Shown one piece after another: positions 9,824-18,418 of a DNA stretch of 64,000 nucleotides. Source of the stretch: Methylophaga sp. Lineage in GTDB: Bacteria; Pseudomonadota; Gammaproteobacteria; Nitrosococcales; Methylophagaceae. The translations under genes were made by a program, and so were the position numbers. Each line of letters begins with the position of its first letter. Positions within the stretch are counted from its first letter, which is position 1. The stretch spans positions 1 to 64,000 of the forward strand of contig DRHW01000015.1 in the NCBI GenBank assembly GCA_011053005.1. Direction: 5' to 3'. The notes beneath the pieces were generated by a model. It did not search any database, had not been told where the DNA came from, and saw only the letters and a list, made by a program, of their open reading frames with translations.

Positions 9824-10054
9824 TTATTCGTGCAATTGCACATTAAGCTGATCAACAACTTCAGCCCAGTCAGAATCTAAGTCTAAACATTCTTTAATGA
9901 ACTGTGCCTGTGATGTACTCCAAAAACTGGCTTGATCTAATGGGGTCTCTTTATCGAGTTTATGCTGGCTTATAAATTCAGCAATAGCATGGTCACTATT
10001 ATCTAAACCAAGTTGAAGAAACAAGTTTTCCAGTGTGTGCATAGATGTATCCAT
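9824..10054 (-). CDS. DUF2789 family small protein
   Basis: This 76-residue acidic, helical protein has the DUF2789 pattern: HTLENLFLQLGLDNS at the N-terminus, then LDQASFWSTSQAQFIKECLDLDSDWAEVVDQLN. Function is unknown in the family; members are short cytosolic proteins of proteobacteria. A GGGAGATAAC ribosome site lies just upstream of the ATG. It is 88 nt upstream of the ABC exporter in the same orientation and may be co-transcribed with it. Confidence 0.75.
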   Translation of the reverse strand: MDTSMHTLENLFLQLGLDNSDHAIAEFISQHKLDKETPLDQASFWSTSQAQFIKECLDLDSDWAEVVDQLNVQLHE

Positions 10055-10154
10055 TGTTATCTCCCGTAATTAGAAATTAGTTTTAAAACTACCACTAACG
10101 ATATAGATAAACAAGCGGACAAGTCCGATACTAGCGCTGCTAAGAATTTAGGCT

Positions 10155-10187
10155 ATAAAAAAGCCGTAATGACGAATCATTACGGCT
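10155..10187 (-). terminator. Rho-independent terminator of the VPLPA-CTERM gene
   Basis: AGCCGTAATGA (10162-10172), loop CGAA, TCATTACGGCT (10177-10187) form a perfect 11-bp stem. On the minus strand it is followed by a run of T, 25 nt after the stop of the exported-protein gene. Confidence 0.9.
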
Positions 10188-10211
10188 CAGATATTTTGAA
10201 CTGTCTAGCGA

Positions 10212-10730
10212 TTAAGCAAGGATGTTTTTAGCCTTACGACGTAAACCCATGAAGCCTAATAGTGCAGGAGCAAATAATAATGCTGCTGCTGGAACTGGAA
10301 CTGCTGATACGTTTAATGACATACCACCAACATTATCTTTAAAGTTGCTATCGTTAATAAACAACTTAACAGTAGCATCAGATAATAATGTGAATGTAGC
10401 GCTAATTGAATTTAATAGTGCTAATTGTGATGTAGAGTATCTAACACCATCAGTGATAAGCATAACACCAGTTTCTGGTGTTTCAATTGAGTAGCTGTTG
10501 ATCCAACCTTTTGAACAATTTGCACCAGCAGCATTACAGCCTGTAGTTTTTCCCCAAGCATTCCATGATGTAAATGTACCTGCGAACGCATTTACATTAT
10601 ATGTGCCTGCCGCAAGGTTAAGCTCAACGGCATTAAGGTTATTTGTGTTTTTTGCAGTTAAATCAACTACTGCTGCATTTACTGTCATTGGAGCCAATAC
10701 GAATAGGCCCAATAAGAACAATTTTTTCAT
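10212..10730 (-). CDS. Exported protein with PEP/VPLPA-CTERM sorting signal
   Basis: A signal peptide (MKKLFLLGLFVLAPMTVNA|A) precedes ~120 residues of Ala/Asn/Thr-rich, probably beta-rich sequence with two close Cys (TTGCNAAGANCSKGW) that may pair. The C-terminus shows the tripartite sorting signal: VPVPAAA, a hydrophobic helix (LLFAPALLGFMGL) and the basic tail RRKAK. This is the VPLPA/PEP-CTERM class processed by an exosortase/archaeosortase, usually in strains making an exopolysaccharide. No exosortase gene is in the window. The leader carries a probable c-di-GMP riboswitch, tying the protein to surface or biofilm life. Confidence 0.85.
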   Translation of the reverse strand: MKKLFLLGLFVLAPMTVNAAVVDLTAKNTNNLNAVELNLAAGTYNVNAFAGTFTSWNAWGKTTGCNAAGANCSKGWINSYSIETPETGVMLITDGVRYSTSQLALLNSISATFTLLSDATVKLFINDSNFKDNVGGMSLNVSAVPVPAAALLFAPALLGFMGLRRKAKNILA

Positions 10731-10754
10731 GTCTAATCCTTGGATATAGATTTG

Positions 10755-10836
10755 TGCAACCCAGCCATCTTTTAAGTCGCGAACTCAAAGACCTGCAGCT
10801 TTCCGTTACTTGACTCACGCCAAGGTTGGCTTGTTG
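10755..10836 (-). ncRNA. Probable c-di-GMP-I (GEMM) riboswitch
   Basis: Read on the minus strand toward the exported-protein ATG, the leader holds GCCAACC, then AACGGAAAGCTGCAGGTCT, a variable stem and GATGGCTGGGTTGC. These match in order the class-I c-di-GMP aptamer core (GCAAACC, ACGCAAAGC-N-GGGTCT, GATAGCCGGGTTGCC), with some substitutions such as GGAAAGC for GCAAAGC. It ends ~20 nt before the start codon, so control of translation initiation is more likely than termination. GEMM switches upstream of PEP-CTERM and extracellular proteins are known. I matched by eye; no covariance model was run. Confidence 0.7.
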
Positions 10837-10955
10837 ATATTTAAATTAATTTAAATAGACTAAGAATTTAGTCTAAGCATATTATAGCGTAATTTCACGC
10901 TGTAGCTACTGTACCTTGGTACTAGAGGCTACATATTTAGCTGTTTATTGATACC

Positions 10956-13874
10956 TTAATACTTGCTTGAGTACGCCTTATCTAAATCGATAAATTGTGT
11001 TTTATAGCTACACGAAAATTCACTATCACTACGATAGTTCGTGCAGGACCAAAACTGCCCATATTGACCTTTGCGTAACTTTAATTTGCCATGGCATTCT
11101 GGGCAGATAGGTTCGACATAGTTACATTTTGAGTTTTCACAGGTTCTAAACTCGCCGTTTTCTATCAAACTACTTTGGCACCATTCACAAGCGGTTTCGG
11201 TATGAGTACAAAGTGGAAACTCACTACAGCCAAAGAACTGACCGTATTGACTGTCTTTTGCCACCATGTAACCTGTTTCACATTGGCGACATGGAATATT
11301 GGCCATTTTGCTTTGAAAGTGTGGTTTATCGGTTTGGTGATCAATGATGTCATAGTCACTTTCTATTAATTCACGAACAAAGTCTGAAGCGTTATTACCA
11401 TCACTGATTAAATAGACATGATGTCTTGCTCGGGTGAGGGCAACATAGAATAAACGCCGTTCTTCGGCAAAAATAAATAGATCTGTATTAGGTAACATCA
11501 TGTCCAATAATAGATGATTTGCTTTTTCAGATGGGAAGCCGAATTTCCCTTTTTGTAAGCCTAAGATAATCACAAAATCGGCTTCTTTTCCTTTTGAACC
11601 ATGAGCGGTCATTATGTTGAGTTGTAGTTTGGGGTAGTGATTTTTTAGACGTGAGATCTCAGGTCGGTCATGAGTAAATCGAACAAGTATTAATACCGAT
11701 GCGGTTGTTTTAACCTGGTCATTAATCAATGATAACGCTTCTTCAATACCCGCATTATTGTTAGCTGTTTTTAGTAGCGAAACCGCAGCTTGTTGCACGT
11801 GATGAAAGCTTTGAATTTGTTTGCTTATCTGAGCAGGGTTTTGCATAACAAATTTAGATGCAACATCGCCAATCTTATTATTAAAGCGAAAAGTCGTATC
11901 TAAAACCGAGATTGCGGCAATGCCAAAGTGAGTTTCAAATTGTTTGGTAATCGAGACATCACTTCCGGTAAATTGATAGATTGCTTGCCAATCATCGCCC
12001 ACACAAAACAATGTGCTATCGGCTTGTTGTGTGAGCAGGGCTTTGATCATTCTCGCTCTGCTTGCTGAGATATCTTGAAATTCATCAACAAGAATATGCG
12101 TGAAGTCTGATTGGTATCTATTTGATTCTATATAATAAATAGCCTTACCGATCATATCGTCAAAATCAATGGTTTGGGTATCACTTAAATGTTGTTGGTA
12201 AGCGGCATAAATAGGTTCGAATAATTTTGTTGCAGCTAATAGCCGTTCATTATCTTCATGTTGAGTGGATTTAATGATTAACTCTTGTACTGTCAAAAAC
12301 GCTGACTTGAGCAAGCTTAACAATTGGGAAAGTAACAGACTAAAAGCTGAAACTTGACCAAGTTCATTAAGGGTTTTAAGCAGCATATCATCGGACAATG
12401 GCTCAAACTTAACGCCAGAATCAAGTAATTTAGCTTCTAGTTTTTTAAGTAAAATCCCCTGACGTTTTTGGTAGCTATAGGTTTCAATTAAGGGTGTTTG
12501 ATGTTTTAAATGTAATTGCCGCTTCCACGCCATATCAGCAACATATTTTGTTTCATCGATAAAAGTGGGCGTGTGATTATTTTCATCTACTGCAAAGTGC
12601 TCGATATAAATGCCATAGTCTGGCAAATAAAAATCCGGCTGATAGCGTCGAAAATCAGGCCCAGAAGTATTAACGTGATAATTGGCTTCGTATTGATAGG
12701 CAATGCCTTGCTGAAATAAAAAATTGGCAATTTCACATTCTTCATAACTTTTTACCAACTCACCTTGTAAGGTACGCAGCTCATTGTCACGAATGTATTT
12801 GTTATAAGCCCCTAGGCTTTTAAACTGAAATGGGTCTTTATAGGGATGAGCAAAGTGAATAAAATAGTCAATAATTAAGGGTTTATAATCAACCTGTTGC
12901 ATTAATAATTGGAGTTGTTCATCGATAAATTTTGTTTTTAGTCGCTCATCTTCTGCCATTTTATTGATAGCAGGTACGACACCTTCAACCTGCGTGATGA
13001 TCTGCTTGCCGAGACTATGAAATGTTTTAACTGTAAAGCCGTCGATATTAAGTTTCAAATTGATGCGTTCAGACATTTCTTGAGCAGCATCATTACCAAA
13101 TGCCAACATCAGTACTTGTGATGGCTCGGCGATATGAGCTTTAATCAAATATCCGGCACGGCCAACCATCGTGCTGGTTTTACCGGTGCCAGCGCCAGCT
13201 AACACTAAATTATATTGTTCATTTTTAACACAAGCTTCACGTTGATTTTGAGTTAACGGTTGGCTTTCAACGTGGTCAAAAAAATCTTTAAACTCGGCGA
13301 GCTGGGTTAAGACAAATTGCTGATTATAGCTAGCAAAAAAGGTGGGGCCTTGGTCAAACAATTGCTGTAGTGCAGGAATATAGCGTTGATACTCTTTAGC
13401 GATCAAAGCATCGATATTGGGGTGTGTGACGGGGACTTTTAAATGATTATATTGTTCGAACCACTGTTCGCCATGCGATTGTCGAATATACGATTGCTGA
13501 TGTACAATTTTTGATACATCGTGATAAGCCTGTTTAAACTGGGTTTGAAAACCACTGATATAGTTTTGTTGTTGCAGATAACTGTAATGTTGAATAGTAC
13601 TGACGAGTTGGTTGGATTGTTGTTTATTAATACCGCCTAAGGTCAGGTGCTGACCATCATGTAACTCAATGACAAGCGTTGACCAGAAACGACCATCTGA
13701 AATTTCAATATTTTTACCGAGTTCGATGAGTGAAATGTCACGTTGCAGTCGTAGGCGTTCAAATAAGCTTATTTTATCTTGATAAATATGGATTATAGGG
13801 TAGCGAATATGTTTGGCAAAGATTCTTGCAAGCAGGCTAATTTGATAGGTGAACACCGGTATTTCAGTCGACAC
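10956..13874 (-). CDS. helD: DNA helicase IV-like UvrD/Rep helicase with zinc-ribbon tail
   Basis: This is an SF1 3'-5' DNA helicase. After a HelD-type N-terminal region (~1-205) come QREA and Walker A LAGAGTGKTST (~225-235), HSLGKQI, a nuclease-like insert (YQPDFYLPDYGIYIEHF, ~428-444) typical of helicase IV, motif II LVDEFQD (~603), GDDWQAIYQFTG, and the late motifs TAHGSKGKEADFVI and LFYVALTRAR. Beyond the usual HelD length (~690) there is a ~110-residue tail with repeated Cys pairs (CRQC...CSEFPLC, CEWC...C, CPEC...CSC) resembling topoisomerase-I zinc ribbons, probably for ssDNA binding. Total length is 972. Role: recombination or repair. Monocistronic. Confidence 0.88.
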   Translation of the reverse strand: MSTEIPVFTYQISLLARIFAKHIRYPIIHIYQDKISLFERLRLQRDISLIELGKNIEISDGRFWSTLVIELHDGQHLTLGGINKQQSNQLVSTIQHYSYLQQQNYISGFQTQFKQAYHDVSKIVHQQSYIRQSHGEQWFEQYNHLKVPVTHPNIDALIAKEYQRYIPALQQLFDQGPTFFASYNQQFVLTQLAEFKDFFDHVESQPLTQNQREACVKNEQYNLVLAGAGTGKTSTMVGRAGYLIKAHIAEPSQVLMLAFGNDAAQEMSERINLKLNIDGFTVKTFHSLGKQIITQVEGVVPAINKMAEDERLKTKFIDEQLQLLMQQVDYKPLIIDYFIHFAHPYKDPFQFKSLGAYNKYIRDNELRTLQGELVKSYEECEIANFLFQQGIAYQYEANYHVNTSGPDFRRYQPDFYLPDYGIYIEHFAVDENNHTPTFIDETKYVADMAWKRQLHLKHQTPLIETYSYQKRQGILLKKLEAKLLDSGVKFEPLSDDMLLKTLNELGQVSAFSLLLSQLLSLLKSAFLTVQELIIKSTQHEDNERLLAATKLFEPIYAAYQQHLSDTQTIDFDDMIGKAIYYIESNRYQSDFTHILVDEFQDISASRARMIKALLTQQADSTLFCVGDDWQAIYQFTGSDVSITKQFETHFGIAAISVLDTTFRFNNKIGDVASKFVMQNPAQISKQIQSFHHVQQAAVSLLKTANNNAGIEEALSLINDQVKTTASVLILVRFTHDRPEISRLKNHYPKLQLNIMTAHGSKGKEADFVIILGLQKGKFGFPSEKANHLLLDMMLPNTDLFIFAEERRLFYVALTRARHHVYLISDGNNASDFVRELIESDYDIIDHQTDKPHFQSKMANIPCRQCETGYMVAKDSQYGQFFGCSEFPLCTHTETACEWCQSSLIENGEFRTCENSKCNYVEPICPECHGKLKLRKGQYGQFWSCTNYRSDSEFSCSYKTQFIDLDKAYSSKY

Positions 13875-13962
13875 TAAAGCCTCTTTATTAAAATAAGATG
13901 AATAACAAGAAAACCGTGCATTATCCTTACTTATTTATAGAGAGTGAAGGGTAAATAACAAC

Positions 13963-14003
13963 AAAAAGGATAATACAAAGCAAAACGATTGTATTATCCT
14001 TTT
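13963..14003. terminator. Perfect hairpin, terminator-like on both strands
   Basis: AAAAGGATAATACAA pairs perfectly with TTGTATTATCCTTTT across a 10-nt loop. On the plus strand it is followed by TTTTCTATTTTT, on the minus strand by T-rich sequence. It separates the helicase promoter region from the end of the minus-strand cupin gene, and best serves as a shield against read-through of the cupin transcript into helD. Confidence 0.65.
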
Positions 14004-14092
14004 CTATTTTTACAGTCTTGTTATTTTTATCTTATCTCTACTGCTTAGGGTACTTTTAAGTAGGTGAAACTAGATGACAAAACGGTCTGATA

Positions 14093-14473
14093 TTATTTTA
14101 TTTTTATAACAAAATGTTTTTTAACAGGTGTTTTAATTTCCCAGACACCTTTAAAGCCGGCATCAACAACAAAACCATCACCAGGTCCAAAGGTTTGTGT
14201 TTCTCCGCCATCAGGTGTGATGGTAAGACTACCTTCAATAAGATGAACAAATTCATAGGCAGCATAAGTGGTGTGCCAAAAACCGGGTGTCGCCTGCCAT
14301 ACACCTGAAATAATAGAACCATCTGCAGAAGTATGTTGGATCCATGTTTTCATGGTAGCTTTTGGTTTGCCTGGTACAGCGGCCCAGCCTGCAAGATCGT
14401 CGACAATTGGATTTGAATCAAGTGCAGGAAGTTTAAAAAGTAAAGTTGAATCAGTCATTTTAATAATATCCAT
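14093..14473 (-). CDS. Cupin-domain protein (DUF861/Cupin_3 type)
   Basis: A single small beta-barrel cupin. The conserved features are GWAAVPGKPKATMKTWIQHTSADGSIISGVWQATPGFW, then YEFVHLIEGSLTITPDGG and GPGDGFVVDAGFKGVWEI, as in the ethanolamine-utilisation/(S)-ureidoglycine-type Cupin_3 family. Its exact substrate is unknown. Several starts are possible; the open frame reaches 14503 through a TTG, but ATG 14473 or 14458 (MTDST) fit the family better. It lies downstream of the Fae-like gene on the same strand, separated by a terminator, so it probably has its own promoter. A second small cupin of similar type sits at 55.9 kb. Confidence 0.7.
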   Translation of the reverse strand: MDIIKMTDSTLLFKLPALDSNPIVDDLAGWAAVPGKPKATMKTWIQHTSADGSIISGVWQATPGFWHTTYAAYEFVHLIEGSLTITPDGGETQTFGPGDGFVVDAGFKGVWEIKTPVKKHFVIKIK

Positions 14474-14725
14474 AGTGATAAATAGAAGTTGTTTGTCCAC
14501 CAAAGTTGGGGAATGATATGAATAGCTATTAAATCAATATAGGTTGCCCACGACAATTACACTTAAGTGATACTTATTAAGAAGTAAGTTTGCAATTTTA
14601 TTAATTAATGGGCTAAGTATTTATGACGTTTTGTTATTGGTGATAACGTAGTTGAGTGAAATGCTGAGCAGCGTCATGCTTTTCCAAAAATTAGATAGCT
14701 GTTTATATAGATTTCTAAAATAGAA

Positions 14726-14755
14726 AAGGTCTATCCATGCCAGGAAATAGACCTT
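14726..14755 (-). terminator. Rho-independent terminator of the Fae-like gene
   Basis: AAGGTCTAT (14726-14734) and ATAGACCTT (14747-14755) form a 9-bp stem. On the minus strand it is followed by TTTCTATTTTAG, about 30 nt beyond the Fae-like stop. Confidence 0.8.
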
Positions 14756-14785
14756 CTTTAAAGGTTAAAGCTAAGTTTTAACTGT

Positions 14786-15334
14786 TTATTTTTTTGCATC
14801 TAATGCATTTTGATAATATTTGTGTACGAGTTTATCTTGGTTTTCTAATAGAAAATCAATGCTGGGTTCATTGTTCATTGCTTTTTCAATCGCTCGTCGT
14901 GTGGCTTCGCGGTGAATGTTAAATAACGCTTCGTGATCTAAATCTTCAACCGTTGTAATTTGAGGGTTTAGCCACACGGAGCAGATAATACCCAGATCGT
15001 TTGCCTTTTCTTTTGGAATAGTGCCATTACGAACGGCATCTAAGACACCATTAGCAATCGCGCCTTGCACTGTGCCCATTAAAATAGTGGTGTAGGCTGT
15101 TTTTTTCACCGTGACTTTACTGACCATAATGGTGGCAGGTTTTACCATCATATCTGTATTCATTAATGCTAATACGCGAGAATGACCTTGAACTTGATCG
15201 CCCAACAAATTAGCAAAAGCTGTACCGAATGGACCATCTAATTCGCCGATGATGACTTCTGGTTCTGCCGCGGTAAAGGCTGGGCCGCCGGCAACTAAGC
15301 ATTCGCCCATTCGCATGATGAATCTTTCACTCAT
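14786..15334 (-). CDS. Formaldehyde-activating enzyme (Fae) homologue, divergent
   Basis: Fae condenses formaldehyde with tetrahydromethanopterin. The middle and end follow the Fae fold: ALMNTDMMVKPATIMVSKVTVK (~55-77), VQGAIANGVLDAVRNGTIPKEKANDLGIICSVWLNPQI (~88-125), and EATRRAIEKAMNNEPS. However, the N-terminal segment that in canonical Fae carries the catalytic His (pattern EVAHIDLIIG) reads AAEPEVIIG here, so that His appears replaced, with a two-residue insertion nearby. It is therefore a Fae paralogue whose activity is uncertain: it may bind formaldehyde or a pterin, or act in sensing. It has its own terminator and a strong AGGAGAAG ribosome site, and lies at the edge of the methylamine genes. 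Confidence 0.8.
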   Translation of the reverse strand: MSERFIMRMGECLVAGGPAFTAAEPEVIIGELDGPFGTAFANLLGDQVQGHSRVLALMNTDMMVKPATIMVSKVTVKKTAYTTILMGTVQGAIANGVLDAVRNGTIPKEKANDLGIICSVWLNPQITTVEDLDHEALFNIHREATRRAIEKAMNNEPSIDFLLENQDKLVHKYYQNALDAKK

Positions 15335-15428
15335 GTAATCTTCTCCTCGTTAAATTTATAGAAACCAGAACTTATTCTGGCGTGTTACTTTTGAATAGCG
15401 TTTTTAATACTCTAATTTTGTATATTAC

Positions 15429-15477
15429 TAATGCCTGTTAGAAAAAAATTATTCATTTTTAGCCCTAACAGGCATTA
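15429..15477 (-). terminator. Long inverted repeat, terminator of the outer-membrane protein gene
   Basis: TAATGCCTGTTAG at 15429-15441 pairs perfectly with 15465-15477 across an A/T-rich 23-nt loop. On the minus strand it lies ~20 nt after the outer-membrane protein stop. Confidence 0.7.
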
Positions 15478-15497
15478 ATTTAATTGCTTATATTTAC

Positions 15498-16301
15498 TTA
15501 GAAAGAACGTGAAACAGTGAAGGTCACCGTGTCATCGGTATTATCGGTTGCGCCGCCCCAGAAATTAGCATTGAGGCTATCCGTTGCTTTATCAGCAGAG
15601 GTATCGCTGTACATTAAGCTAAGATCGAAACCTGCAACACTTTTTGCAAGTGTGACATCCCAATGGGTGTAATCCCAACCTTGTCCATTAAGCCAATTAG
15701 CGTTATCACCTTCAACATCTTGGTAACCAAGGCCGGCATTTAAGCTAAAGCCTTGTGGTAGTTGTACCGTTACATCACCTTTAATGTAGTGAGAATTGCC
15801 ACTTTCGAAGAAGAAATCAGGTGAATAAGCATACATACCATGCACACTAACGGTGTCATTAATCGCATAAGCAGCATCTAACCAAAGCTCAAATACATCA
15901 GCATCTGCACCGCCTGTGTTTTTTGGATCAAAAGAGGAGAATTTGTAATAAATAGGCATTACAAACCAATCGACTCCTGCATAAGAGTTAGCATAACCAG
16001 CATAAAAATCTGTTTCTAATTCATAACCATCACTGTCTTGATCTGCTAAGCTTGATGACCATGCTCCAGCAAAAAAGTTACTGTAACTCCAGTCAAAACT
16101 ACCTTGCAAAGCTGGTTTGTCATTAGTGAATGACATACCACGATACATATAATTCGATGTCATAGTTAATGTGGCACTGAAATTTTCAGTGGCAAATGGT
16201 CCTGTTTCGACAGCTTCAACTTGATCTTCAGCTATTGCTGTGCCGATACTACCGATTGCTAAGGTTCCAGCTAGGCATAATTTAGTTATTTTTTTTATCA
16301 C
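15498..16301 (-). CDS. TIGR02001-type outer-membrane beta-barrel protein
   Basis: A Sec signal peptide (MIKKITKLCLAGTLAIGSIGTAIA|E) precedes ~240 residues of alternating, aromatic-rich strands. The characteristic start is FSATLTMTSNYMYRGMSFTNDKPALQGSFDWSYSNFFAGAWSSSL, and the protein ends in a terminal Phe (FTVSRSF), as outer-membrane barrels do. The family (Gcw_chp/TIGR02001) has no proven function. In many proteobacteria it stands next to ammonium transporters or glnK, and here it is divergent from the Amt-like gene. A role as porin for small nitrogen compounds such as methylamines is an inference from that context. Confidence 0.82.
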   Translation of the reverse strand: MIKKITKLCLAGTLAIGSIGTAIAEDQVEAVETGPFATENFSATLTMTSNYMYRGMSFTNDKPALQGSFDWSYSNFFAGAWSSSLADQDSDGYELETDFYAGYANSYAGVDWFVMPIYYKFSSFDPKNTGGADADVFELWLDAAYAINDTVSVHGMYAYSPDFFFESGNSHYIKGDVTVQLPQGFSLNAGLGYQDVEGDNANWLNGQGWDYTHWDVTLAKSVAGFDLSLMYSDTSADKATDSLNANFWGGATDNTDDTVTFTVSRSF

Positions 16302-16839
16302 TTTATAAATCCTCTTTAAATTTTATATTTCTTATTATGAAAGTTAAAAATTGTGCATTACCTTATTTTTAAGCTTAGAGATTGCTGAAAATAAACTAAA
16401 AAAGCATACTAGTAGCAGCCAGAAACAAGCTATCAACATGCTGTTTTATCAAGAAAATTTCGATATCTCGTGGTAATACATTGTCTGGACTGCACACAAT
16501 GCCGTCAATCATCTTAAGGTAGTATTACTTAGGTATTAGTTTCTTAAAAAAAGGATTTATGGCGTGGGAAAGTCTTGGCTATAGAGTTAAGTACTAAAAG
16601 ATGCTATCTGAACTAACATGTAAAAAATGAATGATGAATCGATCTTATTCACAAATATTTAGAGTCAATAGATAATCGACGTTGGTTAGATGCCTTGTAT
16701 AGTTAGGCTGGATTAATGCTTGTTTGTTTTTACACCTAAGGTAGTAACCTCAACGTGTAATTTACTGTTGTGTTGAGTGGTGATAAATTTTTAATCTAGC
16801 GGCTGGCCTTCTCCATCCGCAAGTATTAAGGAATTTTTC
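16302..16839. promoter_or_regulatory. Divergent control region for the outer-membrane protein and amt, with two TTAAGGTAGTA elements
   Basis: This 538-nt region holds no gene. Two related sequences stand out: CTTAAGGTAGTATTAC at 16513-16528, and CCTAAGGTAGTAAC at 16735-16748. The latter is followed by CTCAAC and GTGTAAT (to 16761), about 80 nt before the amt ATG. The second resembles the site before mgdA (GTAGTAAT-CACAAC-AGAGAAT), with five of the six spacer bases shared. AGGAATTTTTC precedes the amt start. Function as an operator is inferred. Confidence 0.5.
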
Positions 16840-18192
16840 ATGGCAATAGAACTCGCAACTCAGTTTGCTGAGCAGGTCAGCTTAAATCAACTTGTGCAAA
16901 ACCTCATCTACGCTTCTGGCGTTGTAGGGGCCATCTTCGTCGTAATCGGTCTTTTGTTAGTTGACATAGGTGGTACTCGAAAAGAAAACTCTTTCAACTC
17001 GGGTATTGAAAAGGTTATTGGCTTTTTTATTGGTTTTTCAGCCTATTTTTTGATTGGTTTCGCTTTTTGGGCCTCTCAGTATTACATTATGGAAGGCTAT
17101 ACACTGACTGATACCATCAAAGACTGGTGGGCAGGTGGTGTTCTCTCTAATTCGCTAGCTCAACATGTTGATCCTGCCGTATTTCCTGGGATAAATAACT
17201 TCCAGATATTCATTTTCTTTTTGGCTTGTTTCGCGGGTATCATCAATATCTTGTTACATTTTGCTGTATCAGAGCGAATGAAGGCATCAGCGTTTTATAT
17301 CACGTCATTTTTTGCCGCTATTGTTTCATCTGTTTTGAGCTGGATCACTTGGGGATCGGTTGGCCCGTTGACTAATCTAGGCTTCCACGACTTTTTTGGT
17401 GTCGCTTTTGTTTATTTGTTCCCTGCTGGTATGGCGATGGTATTTGTACGTAAATTAGGTGCACGACCAGGTATGTTCAAACCTCATCCCAAAGTGTTTG
17501 AGTACCATCCCCCAAATAATGCAATGTTAATGATCGGTATCATGACCATTTTTGCTGGTTTACCAATGATCATTTTTTCTTGTATGTTTTTCTTTGATCC
17601 GGAAGCCTTAGCTGTAAGTGTCACTATGGCAGATACCAGTATAGGCATCGCTTTAAATAACTATGCTGCGGCATGGGCAGGCGGAGCGATGATGGGTGCT
17701 ATTCTTGCTTACTCAACACGTAAATACAGCTATTTGCTATTTGGTCCTTTAGCTGGCTATGTTGCGGGCGCAGCGGGTTTAGACATTTATTTACCTTGGC
17801 AAATCTTCTTTGTCTCTTTTGGCGCACCCATTGTCGCTTATGTGATTTATGAATATATGCAAAAACGTAATATAGATGAACATAAGCTACTTCCATTGTT
17901 TGCGGGAGTAGGTTCATATGGATTAATTATGGTTGGCTTAACGCATGCTGGCACGCCTGTTGGGGGCTATGTCGGTATTGAAGAAGGCATTTATGCTTTT
18001 CAACATGCGAGGATTAGCTTAATGATGCAGCTAGTAGGTGTGGTAGTAAGTCTAGGTTTTGGTATTGTCACGGCTTGGATTTTGTCTGTCATTCTTGAGC
18101 GAACAACCGGATTGCGTGTCTCTGATGAGGATCAAGCTGAAGGTTTAGATAAAATCATTTGGGGACTTAATTCCGATGAACCAACAGCCTAG
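16840..18192 (+). CDS. amt: Amt-family ammonium/methylammonium transporter homologue lacking the twin histidines
   Basis: This 450-residue inner-membrane protein has about eleven helices in Amt order, e.g. AAWAGGAMMGAILAYSTRKYSYLLFGPLAGYVAGAAGLDIYLPW (~270-315). Two pore histidines normally control NH4+ passage. The first, expected after an acidic-Phe-x-Gly segment, falls where this protein reads DFFGVAFVYLFPAG (Tyr). The second, expected in GVHG, falls where it reads AGVGSYG. Both seem absent, so transport properties may differ (for example charged methylammonium). It lies between the outer-membrane protein and the mgd-gmaS-mgs operon, supporting uptake of methylated amines or ammonium handling. 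No glnK follows. The alignment is by eye. Confidence 0.82.
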   Translation: MAIELATQFAEQVSLNQLVQNLIYASGVVGAIFVVIGLLLVDIGGTRKENSFNSGIEKVIGFFIGFSAYFLIGFAFWASQYYIMEGYTLTDTIKDWWAGGVLSNSLAQHVDPAVFPGINNFQIFIFFLACFAGIINILLHFAVSERMKASAFYITSFFAAIVSSVLSWITWGSVGPLTNLGFHDFFGVAFVYLFPAGMAMVFVRKLGARPGMFKPHPKVFEYHPPNNAMLMIGIMTIFAGLPMIIFSCMFFFDPEALAVSVTMADTSIGIALNNYAAAWAGGAMMGAILAYSTRKYSYLLFGPLAGYVAGAAGLDIYLPWQIFFVSFGAPIVAYVIYEYMQKRNIDEHKLLPLFAGVGSYGLIMVGLTHAGTPVGGYVGIEEGIYAFQHARISLMMQLVGVVVSLGFGIVTAWILSVILERTTGLRVSDEDQAEGLDKIIWGLNSDEPTA

Positions 18193-18260
18193 AACAATGC
18201 TTGTTAAGATTGTGCTGATTATCATTAAAGCTTAAAACAGTAAACTATTTGTTTTGATTG

Positions 18261-18289
18261 TGCCCGTTAAGTTTAATGCTTAACGGGCA
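18261..18289 (+). terminator. Rho-independent terminator of amt
   Basis: TGCCCGTTAAG (18261-18271) pairs perfectly with CTTAACGGGCA (18279-18289), and TTTTC follows. Confidence 0.85.
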
Positions 18290-18418
18290 TTTTCATATGG
18301 ACAACTAGTAATAGCTTTTAGTTAGAAAATAAGACGATTGGGGGAAACTTATTTTGCATGTAAGCATTATCAATTTTCTCATTCGTTTTGAACAATACTT
18401 ATAGCGAATAATAGAAAG

